Part shown: positions 1 through 5,006 of the stretch, piece by piece
How positions within the stretch are numbered: the stretch's first letter is position 1
Layout: each line of letters opens with the position of its first letter
NCBI GenBank assembly: GCA_040755975.1
Contig: JBFLZY010000136.1
Coordinates: forward strand, 1 to 5,113
From: JAIMBK01 sp040755975
Lineage (GTDB): Bacteria; Bacillota; Desulfotomaculia; Desulfotomaculales; Nap2-2B
Direction: 5' to 3'
DNA length: 5,113 nt
Notes under the pieces: generated by a model
Databases searched by the model: none
Told to the model about the DNA's origin: nothing
The model's input: the letters and a program-made list of their open reading frames with translations, nothing else
Translations under genes and position numbers: made by a program

Positions 1-114
1 CTGGGGATAGGATTTAATCTCCAGGCCGTATTTATTGTTCACCAGGTTTATAAACCGGGTTATATTGGCCTGTTTTTTGCGTTCGTCGGAAGGTTCCCAG
101 AGCGGTTTTTTCAT
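1..114 (-). CDS. Acetoacetyl-CoA synthetase, N-terminal fragment (runs off the left edge)
   Basis: The 38 visible codons start at ATG 114-112 and read MKKPLWEPSDERKKQANITR, then a segment with the pattern F-I-x-x-V-N-x-x-Y-G-L. This PLW-P-S-x-ER...TRF...VN-x-YG pattern is the usual start of acetoacetate-CoA ligases (ANL adenylate-forming superfamily, acetyl-CoA synthetase N-terminal region). These enzymes activate acetoacetate with ATP and CoA in the cytosol. The AMP-binding and catalytic parts lie outside the window, so the substrate call rests on the N-terminus alone; another short-chain acyl-CoA synthetase is possible. An AAGGGGG Shine-Dalgarno sits just upstream of the ATG. The gene follows the ogt terminator, so it probably has its own promoter. 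Its acyl-CoA theme fits the ech gene nearby. Confidence 0.8.
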   Translation of the reverse strand, partial: MKKPLWEPSDERKKQANITRFINLVNNKYGLEIKSYPQ

Positions 115-138
115 GAATATCCCCCTTTTAGCTCTTTT

Positions 139-159
139 GAATATTTTAAGAAAATATTC
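139..159. promoter_or_regulatory. Perfect 9-bp inverted repeat, candidate operator for the acetoacetyl-CoA synthetase gene
   Basis: The arms GAATATTTT and AAAATATTC are exact reverse complements separated by AAG. The repeat lies between the ogt terminator and the start codon at 114 and overlaps the proposed -10 box. This is the usual place for a repressor operator. The short AT-only arms make a stable RNA hairpin less likely. The regulator is unknown. Confidence 0.45.
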
Positions 160-172
160 TTTAGGCCGACAA
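143..172 (-). promoter_or_regulatory. Candidate sigma-A-type promoter for the acetoacetyl-CoA synthetase gene
   Basis: On the minus strand, a -35-like TTGTCG (167-172) is followed after 18 bases by TAAAAT (143-148). Both boxes match the consensus imperfectly. The position, directly after the ogt terminator and about 30 bases before the start codon, supports the call. Confidence 0.35.
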
Positions 173-204
173 AAATTCCTGCCGCGTCACGAAGGCCGGC
201 AGGA
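171..204 (-). terminator. Rho-independent terminator of ogt
   Basis: On the minus strand, TCCTGCCG (197-204) pairs perfectly with CGGCAGGA (177-184) across a 12-base loop. The stem is followed directly by AATTTTT (171-177 region). It lies just 9 bases past the ogt stop codon, so it should end the NMO-ogt transcript. Confidence 0.8.
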
Positions 205-213
205 GCGCAAATG

Positions 214-804
214 TCATCCGCCCGCGTTCTTTTCTTTTATTTTGGCCTCTAAATCAAGAAGATATTTTTTCATCTCCGGACGGCCGCCGAAACCGCCCGG
301 TTCGCCGTTTTGGCGGATGACCCGGTGGCAGGGGATTACCAGGGGCGTCCGGTTGGCGCCGGCGGCGTTTCCCACGGCCCGGGCGGCGCGCGGGCAGGCG
401 GCCGTTGCCGCCACCTGGCCGTAGGAGCGCACCTCTCCGTAGGGGATTTGCCGGATGGCGGCAAGGACTTTCTTTTGGAAAGGAGTGTACCAGTTGAGGT
501 CGACGGGTACCGGAAAGTCTACCGGCGAACCTTGAAAATAGGCGATCAGGGCCTTTTCCAGCAAAGCCGGAGCATCTTCGGGGCAGCCCCCGGGGGGATT
601 TCCGGTGGAGGCGGCAAGGAAGTTTTTCATCTGCCGGTTTTGTGCCTCATTCCGGCGGCCCCGGAGCAATAACTGATCCTGTAAACAGGCCAGCGCTTTT
701 TCCCTGCTTTCCTGCGGCAGGGTCAGGGCGGCCAGGCCGTTTCCCGTCCACGCCGCGGCCAGCCAGCCGGCGTCCGTACAGATTACCTGGGTAAACATTG
801 GCAA
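214..804 (-). CDS. ogt: Methylated-DNA--protein-cysteine methyltransferase (Ogt/MGMT type)
   Basis: This 196-aa suicide repair protein transfers the alkyl group from O6-alkylguanine (or O4-alkylthymine) in DNA to its own cysteine. Residues 1-100 form a weakly conserved N-terminal domain of the length usual for Ogt. The DNA-binding and catalytic domain follows: YTPFQKKVLAAIRQIPYGEV (106-125), the arginine-finger region RAARAVGNAAGAN (139-151), the active-site motif PCHRV with Cys159 (158-162), and GGFGGR (170-175) before the terminal KKYLLDLE. The start is ambiguous. TTG at 804 is 6 bases from the GGAGG at 811-815, while ATG at 798 is 12 bases away, so I kept TTG. The gene lies 42 bp behind the nitronate monooxygenase with no terminator between, so it is probably co-transcribed, and it ends at a clear terminator. 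All key residues are present. Confidence 0.95.
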   Translation of the reverse strand: MPMFTQVICTDAGWLAAAWTGNGLAALTLPQESREKALACLQDQLLLRGRRNEAQNRQMKNFLAASTGNPPGGCPEDAPALLEKALIAYFQGSPVDFPVPVDLNWYTPFQKKVLAAIRQIPYGEVRSYGQVAATAACPRAARAVGNAAGANRTPLVIPCHRVIRQNGEPGGFGGRPEMKKYLLDLEAKIKEKNAGG

Positions 805-846
805 ACGCCACCTCCGGAAAAGGTTTTCGGCCTTGTTTACGACCAG

Positions 847-1830
847 TTATTTAGTTTGGTTAAGGATCTTCCCCAGGCGATCGGAGATTTGCGCGGCGCC
901 CCGGACGATCTCGTTGATTACTTCTGCAACCGTCTTGATTTCGTGAATCAGGCCGACGGCCTGGCCGACGGCGAATGTCCCGCCGTCTGTGTCGCCTTCC
1001 AGAAGGGCCCTTCTGCCGATTTGGCCGCTTACCACCGTCAGCAGCTCCTCCAGAGTGGCGCCGCGGTTTTCCATTTCCAGGGCCCTCTGGGCGGCGGCGT
1101 TCTTCATGACGCGGGCGGCGTTGCGAATCGAGCGCAGAATCAGGGTGGTGTCGGTTTCGTTGGCTTTGACGATCCACTCTTTGAAGTTGGGGTGGGCGGT
1201 GCACTCTTTGGTGGCGACGAAACGCGTCCCCATGATTACGCCCTCCGCTCCTAAGGCCAGGGCGGCCACGAAGCCGCGCGCGTCCGCGATTCCGCCGCCG
1301 GCGATGACCGGGATGGAAAGGGACTCCGCGGCCCGCGGGACGAGGATGAGCGTGGTGACGTCGTCCATCCCCGGGTGGCCCCCGCATTCGAAGCCGACGA
1401 TGATCACGGCGTCGGCGCCGATGGACTCCGCCTTTTTAGCAAACCGGACGGAAGGCACTTTGTGGAGCAGCTTGATGCCCGCCTCTTTTAAGTAGCGAAC
1501 GAAAGGTTCCGGGCTCCGGCCGGAAGTTTCCACCACGGGGACCTTTTCTTCCAGGACGGTTTCCACGTAAACCCGGGTCAGGTCGTTGGCGGTCATTTCG
1601 GGGAGCATGGAGATGTTTACGCCGAAGGGCTTGTCCGTAAGTTCGCGCGTTTTGCGGATTTCGTCCCGCAAATCTGCTTTGGTTTGGTGCGTGGCCGCCG
1701 TGATGATCCCTAAGCCACCGGCGTTGGAAACGGCGGCGGCCAGTTCGGCCCGGGAAATCCACTGCATGCCGCCCTGGATAATGGGGTAGCGGATGCCCAG
1801 CATTTCGGTGATCCGGGTTTTAATGGCCAT
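847..1830 (-). CDS. Nitronate monooxygenase-family FMN enzyme (2-nitropropane dioxygenase/FabK-like)
   Basis: This 327-aa cytosolic TIM-barrel flavoprotein is expected to oxidise alkyl nitronates with FMN. Visible motifs are RYPIIQGGMQW at the N-terminus (14-24), AGGLGIITAA (37-46), GADAVIIVGFECGGHPG (138-154) with the family histidine at His152, the FMN-phosphate loop IPVIAGGGIADARG (173-186) and GAEGVIMGTRFVATKE (194-209). I chose ATG 1830: GGGGGAGG lies about 10 bases upstream at 1841-1848. The longer reading frame starting near 1896 would run into repeat module A1 and has no support. FabK, an enoyl-ACP reductase, is a close relative and a real alternative, but there are no fatty-acid synthesis genes around. 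The partner gene is ogt downstream. A copy of repeat module A ends only 55 bp before the start codon. No convincing promoter was seen. Confidence 0.9.
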   Translation of the reverse strand: MAIKTRITEMLGIRYPIIQGGMQWISRAELAAAVSNAGGLGIITAATHQTKADLRDEIRKTRELTDKPFGVNISMLPEMTANDLTRVYVETVLEEKVPVVETSGRSPEPFVRYLKEAGIKLLHKVPSVRFAKKAESIGADAVIIVGFECGGHPGMDDVTTLILVPRAAESLSIPVIAGGGIADARGFVAALALGAEGVIMGTRFVATKECTAHPNFKEWIVKANETDTTLILRSIRNAARVMKNAAAQRALEMENRGATLEELLTVVSGQIGRRALLEGDTDGGTFAVGQAVGLIHEIKTVAEVINEIVRGAAQISDRLGKILNQTK

Positions 1831-1884
1831 TTTCAAAAAACCTCCCCCTGAAAATACTTCTGCCATCATTTCCCATCGGGCTGG

Positions 1885-1979
1885 TCCGGCACTCACCGGT
1901 ACTCAATATGCTTATTGTTTTACTGTCTCAAATAGCACCGGCTGACAACGAAGCAACCTGATCCCCAGTGAGTGCCGGA
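1885..1979. repeat. Repeat module A, copy 1 (solitary leading copy)
   Basis: This 95-bp element is bounded by TCCGGCACTCAC and its exact reverse complement GTGAGTGCCGGA. It matches A3 at 86 of 95 positions and A2 at 81 of 95. The left arm is followed by a degenerate second copy of the terminal motif (CCGGTACTCA). This extra copy precedes composite unit 1 and has no counterpart in island 2. It is joined to unit 1 by a short GC-rich linker (1980-1997). It lies 55 bp upstream of the nitronate monooxygenase start. Confidence 0.85.
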
Positions 1980-2009
1980 TGTCCGGCTCGCTCCGCTGCT
2001 CCGGGCTGA

Positions 2010-2075
2010 CCCGGCACTCAGCCTTTCCTGAAGGTTCGGAGCTAGACTGAAGCTATCTTGAAGCTGAGTGCCGGG
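2010..2075. repeat. Repeat module B, copy 1
   Basis: This 66-bp element has 13-bp perfect inverted ends (CCCGGCACTCAGC / GCTGAGTGCCGGG). It is identical at all 66 positions to copy 2. The interior includes a small CCTT-TCCTG-AAGG hairpin and repeated AGCT/TGAAG words. Its left arm can alternatively pair with the adjacent CCGGG (2001-2005) around a CTGA loop. Confidence 0.88.
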
Positions 2076-2076
2076 G

Positions 2077-2097
2077 CCTGGTTCGGAGCGAACCAGG
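2077..2097. repeat. Perfect 9-bp hairpin between modules (copy 1)
   Basis: CCTGGTTCG and CGAACCAGG pair perfectly around a GAG loop. It is followed at once by the palindrome GCAGCGCTGC. The copy in unit 2 carries one C-to-T change in the left arm, which leaves a G-U pair on the plus strand and a C-A mismatch on the minus strand. Confidence 0.75.
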
Positions 2098-2221
2098 CAG
2101 CGCTGCAAAATGCGCTTGAAACGTCAGTTTTCTTACCCCAGTAGTTCTCAGGCGTTATAAAACTGCTTTTTGCATCCTGTTATCGGCGCGTTTCGCGCTG
2201 CCGGTTCGCTTGCCTCACATG

Positions 2222-2316
2222 TCCGGCACTCACCGTCACTCAGTATGCTTACTGTTTTACTGTCTCAAGCGGCACCAGCTAACTACGAAGCAACCTGGCA
2301 GCCAGTGAGTGCCGGA
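2222..2316. repeat. Repeat module A, copy 2
   Basis: This 95-bp element has the same 12-bp inverted ends as A1 and A3, and 86 of 95 positions match A3. The second motif after the left arm is decayed to CCGTCACTCA. The interior keeps TATGCTTA, TACTGTCTCAA and CGAAGCAACCTG in common with the other copies. Confidence 0.88.
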
Positions 2317-2337
2317 TGTTTCGTTATCAGCCCTGCG

Positions 2338-2431
2338 CCCGGCACTCACTGGTAGTTCGTTCTTGAATACCCTACTGTTCCAGATCGTCCTGCCTGATGT
2401 CGAAGTAACCAGATTACCGGTGAGTGCCGGG
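2338..2431. repeat. Repeat module C, copy 1
   Basis: This 94-bp element has long inverted ends: 2338-2356 pairs with 2413-2431 over 19 positions. Two of these pairs (T2350/G2419 and G2355/T2414) are G-U only if the plus strand is the RNA. It differs from copy 2 at just two positions. The outer CCGGG (2427-2431) can instead pair with CCCGG (2439-2443) just outside the module. Confidence 0.88.
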
Positions 2432-2558
2432 TCGCTCGCCCGGACAAATTCCAGCCCTCATTTTCACTCTTTATGGAGAGGACGGCAGTCTTCATGGGCA
2501 ACTCCCTTTCTTTACCTGGCGCACTCCGATTGCTCCGCCCCGACAGCACTATCAGAAA

Positions 2559-3341
2559 TTACCGCCCCTTGAATACGGGCGGCCGTTTTTCCAGGAAGGC
2601 CCGCAGCCCCTCCTGCCCGTCTTCGCTGGCCAGGCACACCGTTTGCGCGCGGCCCTCTTCTTCGAGCATGCCGGTCAGGTCGCAGGAGAAGCTTTTATTT
2701 AACAGGGCTTTGCTGAAAGCCAGGGCCTTGGGCGGTCCGGCGGCAAGCCGGCGGGCTAATTCGTTGACTATGGAGGGCAGCGCTTCTTTAGGGACGACCC
2801 TGCTGACCAGGCCCAATCGCTCGGCTTCCCTGGCGCTGATGGTTTCCCCCGTTAAGGCCAGCCATTTGGCCGCCAGCAGTCCGGCCAGCCGGGGCAAAAA
2901 GAAGGTGGCGCCGAAGTCGGGAACCAGGCCTACCCGGACGAACCCCATGGAGAAGACGGCCTCTTCGGCGGCAACGATGAGGTCGCAGGCCAGGGCCAGG
3001 CTCCAGCCGGCGCCTACCGCCGGGCCGTTGACCGCGGCGATGACAGGCTTGGGGAGTTCGGTAAAAGCGCGCAAAAGGCGCGTCACCCCGGCCATTTCTT
3101 CGTCAAACAGCACCTGGGAAGCCCTGGCCTGGATGTTTCTGATGTCGCCGCCGGCAGAAAAAACATCGCCGGCGCCGGTAAGAATCAGCACGCGCAGCAC
3201 CGGGTCACTGCGGACGATTTCAATGGCTTTCGCCAGTTCGGCAAATGTACCCATGCTTAAAGAATTACGCACCTGCGGGCGGTTTAAGACAATGCTGGCT
3301 ACCGGGCCGTCGACCTGGAACAGCAGTTCTTGAAAATCCAT
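2559..3341 (-). CDS. Enoyl-CoA hydratase/isomerase family protein, PaaG-like
   Basis: This 260-aa crotonase-fold protein acts on a CoA thioester in the cytosol. The oxyanion-hole segments are FSAGGDI (61-67) and NGPAVGAGWSLALACDL (105-121). The start is ATG 3341: GAGG at 3350-3353 is 8 bases upstream, whereas the upstream in-frame GTG at 3350 lies inside that Shine-Dalgarno. The two glutamates of classical enoyl-CoA hydratase are replaced, Glu144-equivalent by Ser114 and Glu164-equivalent by Phe134. Instead it has FVRVGLVPDFGATFFLPRL (134-152) with Asp142, the pattern of PaaG-type isomerases of phenylacetate degradation. An isomerase role is therefore more likely than plain hydration. The true substrate is unknown, and an epoxide substrate would be odd in an anaerobe. 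The gene starts 20 bp after cysK and is probably its operon partner. Repeat island 1 follows. Confidence 0.92.
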   Translation of the reverse strand: MDFQELLFQVDGPVASIVLNRPQVRNSLSMGTFAELAKAIEIVRSDPVLRVLILTGAGDVFSAGGDIRNIQARASQVLFDEEMAGVTRLLRAFTELPKPVIAAVNGPAVGAGWSLALACDLIVAAEEAVFSMGFVRVGLVPDFGATFFLPRLAGLLAAKWLALTGETISAREAERLGLVSRVVPKEALPSIVNELARRLAAGPPKALAFSKALLNKSFSCDLTGMLEEEGRAQTVCLASEDGQEGLRAFLEKRPPVFKGR

Positions 3342-3361
3342 TTCCGGCACCTCTTTTTTAT

Positions 3362-4279
3362 TTAAGATTCTAAAACGGATAAATATCTTTCGCCGGTGTC
3401 CGGCAGCACCACAACTACCGTTTTCCCGTTGTTTCCGGGACGGCGGGCTATTTGCAGGGCGGCCCAGGCCGCCGCCCCGGAAGAAATGCCGGCGAAAAGA
3501 CCCTCCTCTTTGGCCAGGCGGCGGGCGGTTTCCATGGCCTGTTCATCCGTTACCGTGATGACTTCATCCAAAATGGCGATATTGAGCACTTTGGGCACAA
3601 ATCCCGCGCCAATGCCCTGGATTTTATGCGGCCCCGGCTTGCCGCCGCTTAAAACCGGGGAGGCGGCCGGTTCTACCGCCACCACCCGAATGGACGGCCG
3701 GCGTGCTTTAAGCACTTCGCCGACCCCGGTGATGGTGCCGCCGGTGCCCACCCCGGCCACAAAAAAGTCCAGCCGGCCTTCCGTATCCCGCCAGATTTCC
3801 TCCGCCGTGGTAAACCGGTGAATCCGGGGGTTGGCCGGGTTGGTGAATTGTTGGGGAAGAAAAGAATTGGGAATGCTGGCCGCCAATTCTTCAGCTTTCT
3901 TGATTGCCCCGGACATTCCTTCCGCCCCGGGAGTCAAGATCAATTCCGCCCCGTAAGCCTTTAACAGTCTTTGCCTCTCCACGCTCATGGTTTCCGGCAT
4001 GGTTAGAATTAGCCGATACCCGCGCGCGGCGCAGACCATGGCCAGGCCGATGCCCGTATTCCCGCTGGTGGGTTCGATAATTACACTTTCTTTATTGATT
4101 AAATTTTTTTCCTCGGCGTCCCGGATCATGCTGTCGGCGATGCGGTCTTTTACGCTGCCGCCGGGGTTGAAAAATTCTACCTTGGCGATTATTTCGGCGC
4201 CGGCGCCGGCGCCAAACTTGTTCAGCCTGAGCAGGGGGGTGGCGCCGATGAGCTCAGTAACGCTGTTTGCGATGGGCAT
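3362..4279 (-). CDS. cysK: Cysteine synthase (O-acetylserine sulfhydrylase), PLP-dependent
   Basis: This 305-aa fold-type II PLP enzyme makes L-cysteine from O-acetylserine and sulfide in the cytosol. The PLP Schiff-base lysine is Lys44 in NPGGSVKDR (38-46). The substrate loop PTSGNTG is at 70-76, QQFTNPANP at 143-151, the phosphate-binding loop GVGTGGT at 176-182, PHKIQGIGAGFVP at 217-229, and the pyridine-nitrogen serine lies in GISSGAA (264-270). Length and motif order are those of CysK/CysM; cystathionine beta-synthase-like side activity cannot be excluded from sequence. Start ATG 4279 has AGAGGG at 4288-4293, 8 bases away. A TATAAT box at 4312-4317 predicts a short leader, with no T-box or S-box structure seen close to the gene. 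No cysE is in view; ech follows 20 bp downstream. Confidence 0.96.
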   Translation of the reverse strand: MPIANSVTELIGATPLLRLNKFGAGAGAEIIAKVEFFNPGGSVKDRIADSMIRDAEEKNLINKESVIIEPTSGNTGIGLAMVCAARGYRLILTMPETMSVERQRLLKAYGAELILTPGAEGMSGAIKKAEELAASIPNSFLPQQFTNPANPRIHRFTTAEEIWRDTEGRLDFFVAGVGTGGTITGVGEVLKARRPSIRVVAVEPAASPVLSGGKPGPHKIQGIGAGFVPKVLNIAILDEVITVTDEQAMETARRLAKEEGLFAGISSGAAAWAALQIARRPGNNGKTVVVVLPDTGERYLSVLES

Positions 4280-4311
4280 GGAGAATACCCTCTTTCCCTG
4301 AATTATGAATA

Positions 4312-4317
4312 ATTATA
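4312..4317 (-). promoter_or_regulatory. -10 box of the cysK-ech promoter
   Basis: The minus strand reads TATAAT here, about 33 bases before the cysK start codon. The -35 region is poor (CAATGC at 17-base spacing), so an activator may be needed. The box overlaps a small inverted repeat on the plus strand, AATTAT-GA-ATAATT (4301-4314), a possible operator. Confidence 0.5.
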
Positions 4318-4381
4318 CCTACTCTGAAAAATAGGCATTGGCCCGCCGTTCGTTTGCCGTCGCTTAAGAGCTCCGGGCCGA

Positions 4382-4447
4382 CCCGGCACTCAGCCTTTCC
4401 TGAAGGTTCGGAGCTAGACTGAAGCTATCTTGAAGCTGAGTGCCGGG
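4382..4447. repeat. Repeat module B, copy 2
   Basis: This copy is identical to the module at 2010-2075, including the 13-bp inverted ends. The adjacent CCGGG (4373-4377) gives the same alternative hairpin as in unit 1, with loop CCGA in place of CTGA. Confidence 0.88.
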
Positions 4448-4448
4448 G

Positions 4449-4469
4449 CTTGGTTCGGAGCGAACCAGG
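4449..4469. repeat. 9-bp hairpin between modules (copy 2)
   Basis: CTTGGTTCG pairs with CGAACCAGG around GAG, with T4450/G4468 as the only non-Watson-Crick pair on the plus strand. It is the counterpart of the perfect hairpin at 2077-2097. Confidence 0.72.
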
Positions 4470-4594
4470 CAGCGCTGCAAAATGCGCACGGTACATTAAT
4501 TTTCTTTCCTTAATGAGCTTTTGGCGATTGCTGTCAATTTTCTATCATCGTGTTATCTGCGCGTTTCGCGCTGCCGGTTCGCTTGCCTCACCTG

Positions 4595-4689
4595 TCCGGC
4601 ACTCACCGGCACTCAGTATGCTTATTGTTCTACTGTCTCAAACGGCACCGGCCGACAACGAAGCAACCTGACAGCCAGTGAGTGCCGGA
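4595..4689. repeat. Repeat module A, copy 3
   Basis: This copy has the best-preserved left end. The terminal motif occurs as a perfect tandem pair, CCGGCACTCA twice, before the G at 4615. On the minus strand the terminal helix extends to 16 pairs with one G-U (minus TCCGGCACTCACTGGC with GCCGGTGAGTGCCGGA). It matches both A1 and A2 at 86 of 95 positions, consistent with its being nearest the ancestral sequence. Confidence 0.88.
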
Positions 4690-4712
4690 TGTCTCGTTAC
4701 CGGCCCCTTTAG

Positions 4713-4806
4713 CCCGGCACTCACTGGTAGTTCGTTCTTGAATGCCCTACTGTTCCAGATCGTCCTGCCTGATGTCGAAGTAACCTGATTACCGGTGAGT
4801 GCCGGG
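4713..4806. repeat. Repeat module C, copy 2
   Basis: This 94-bp copy matches copy 1 at 92 positions. The 19-position terminal helix, with its two plus-strand G-U pairs, is unchanged. The outer CCGGG can also pair with CCTGG (4812-4816) just outside, the counterpart of the external hairpin beside copy 1. Confidence 0.88.
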
Positions 4807-4837
4807 TCGCTCCTGGCAAATCGAACGGCGGGCTGCT

Positions 4838-4869
4838 CATTTTCGTTCTCTGTTGGTACCACGAAAATG
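4838..4869. repeat. Inverted repeat beyond unit 2
   Basis: CATTTTCGT (4838-4846) and ACGAAAATG (4861-4869) are exact reverse complements around a 14-base loop containing GGTACC. There is no run of T on either side, so it does not look like an intrinsic terminator. It is absent at the equivalent place in island 1. Confidence 0.45.
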
Positions 4870-4906
4870 GCATGATGGTCTAACCTCTAGGCGTCCGCCC
4901 TCTGTT

Positions 4907-4997
4907 CCTTCGGCCTTTTTGCCTTTACACGACTGCCTTTTGTGCCTTATTTCTCTGTGCCTTTGTGCCTTTTGTGCCTTAGTTCCTTTGTCCCTTA
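4907..4997. repeat. Low-complexity degenerate tandem repeat (TTTGTGCC-like)
   Basis: This pyrimidine-rich tract on the plus strand repeats variations of CCTTTTGTGCC: TTTTGTGCCTT, TCTCTGTGCC, TTTGTGCC and TTCCTTTGTCCC. The reading frame through it gives Leu/Cys-rich text typical of such tracts and is not a credible gene. The minus strand is correspondingly purine-rich and would lie in any transcript started at the promoter near 5007-5035. Apart from this tract and the short inverted repeat, 4813-5006 shows nothing I can name. Confidence 0.6.
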
Positions 4998-5006
4998 ATA
5001 CTTACT

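Larger units (their letters stand above)
1998..2437. repeat. Composite intergenic repeat unit 1 (B - hairpins - A - C)
   Basis: This roughly 440-bp unit recurs at 4370-4812 in the same orientation. Its order is module B (2010-2075), hairpin (2077-2097), palindrome GCAGCGCTGC (2097-2106), diverged linker (2116-2177), hairpin GCGCG-TTT-CGCGC (2186-2198), module A (2222-2316) and module C (2338-2431). The first 118 bp match unit 2 at 116 positions. Reading frames across it differ between the two copies and look non-coding. The remaining gene-free bases to 2558 hold only faint traces of further similarity to island 2 (around CTCATTTTC) and no terminator that I can see for ech. The family is not recognised. 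Confidence 0.9.
4370..4812. repeat. Composite intergenic repeat unit 2 (B - hairpins - A - C)
   Basis: This is the second copy of the unit at 1998-2437, in the same orientation and with the same module order: B (4382-4447), hairpin (4449-4469), palindrome GCAGCGCTGC (4469-4478), linker (4488-4550), hairpin GCGCG-TTT-CGCGC (4559-4571), A (4595-4689), C (4713-4806). The linker aligns only poorly with that of unit 1, although the modules are 90-100% identical. It lies upstream of the cysK promoter and downstream of the groL terminator, so it is not simply a 3' extension of groL mRNA. Confidence 0.9.

Noticed and set aside
35..424. Plus-strand reading frame across the left end
   Set aside because: It crosses the acetoacetyl-CoA synthetase start, a terminator and the end of ogt on the other strand, and has no family features.
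814..830. Hairpin CCGGAAAA/TTTTCGG between the nitronate monooxygenase gene and ogt
   Set aside because: Short, bulged and without a following U-run; too weak to call a terminator or attenuator.
1831..1896. N-terminal extension of the nitronate monooxygenase to an upstream start
   Set aside because: The extension reads into repeat module A1 and lacks family similarity; the internal ATG at 1830 has a strong Shine-Dalgarno and begins the conserved domain.
1885..2437. CRISPR array
   Set aside because: Repeated units are 66-95 bp, of three kinds and bounded by inverted ends, without regular short spacers; no cas genes in view.
1885..2437. Integron attC array or IS200/IS605-type ends
   Set aside because: No GTTRRRY/RYYYAAC core sites, no integrase or Y1 transposase, and no gene cassettes between elements.
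2346..2549. Small minus-strand reading frame with a fair Shine-Dalgarno before an internal ATG near 2495
   Set aside because: Most of it is translated repeat module C. The equivalent stretch of unit 2 is read in another frame with a different product, so it is not conserved as protein.
2473..3333. Long plus-strand reading frame opposite the enoyl-CoA hydratase gene
   Set aside because: Antisense shadow of a gene with clear crotonase motifs; composition is Ser/Arg/Pro-rich with no recognisable domain.
1885..4806. GCACTC/GAGTGC half-sites like the HrcA CIRCE operator, close to groL
   Set aside because: CIRCE needs a 9-base gap between the half-sites. Here the facing half-sites are roughly 40 to 70 bases apart, and this is the 3' end of groL, not its promoter.
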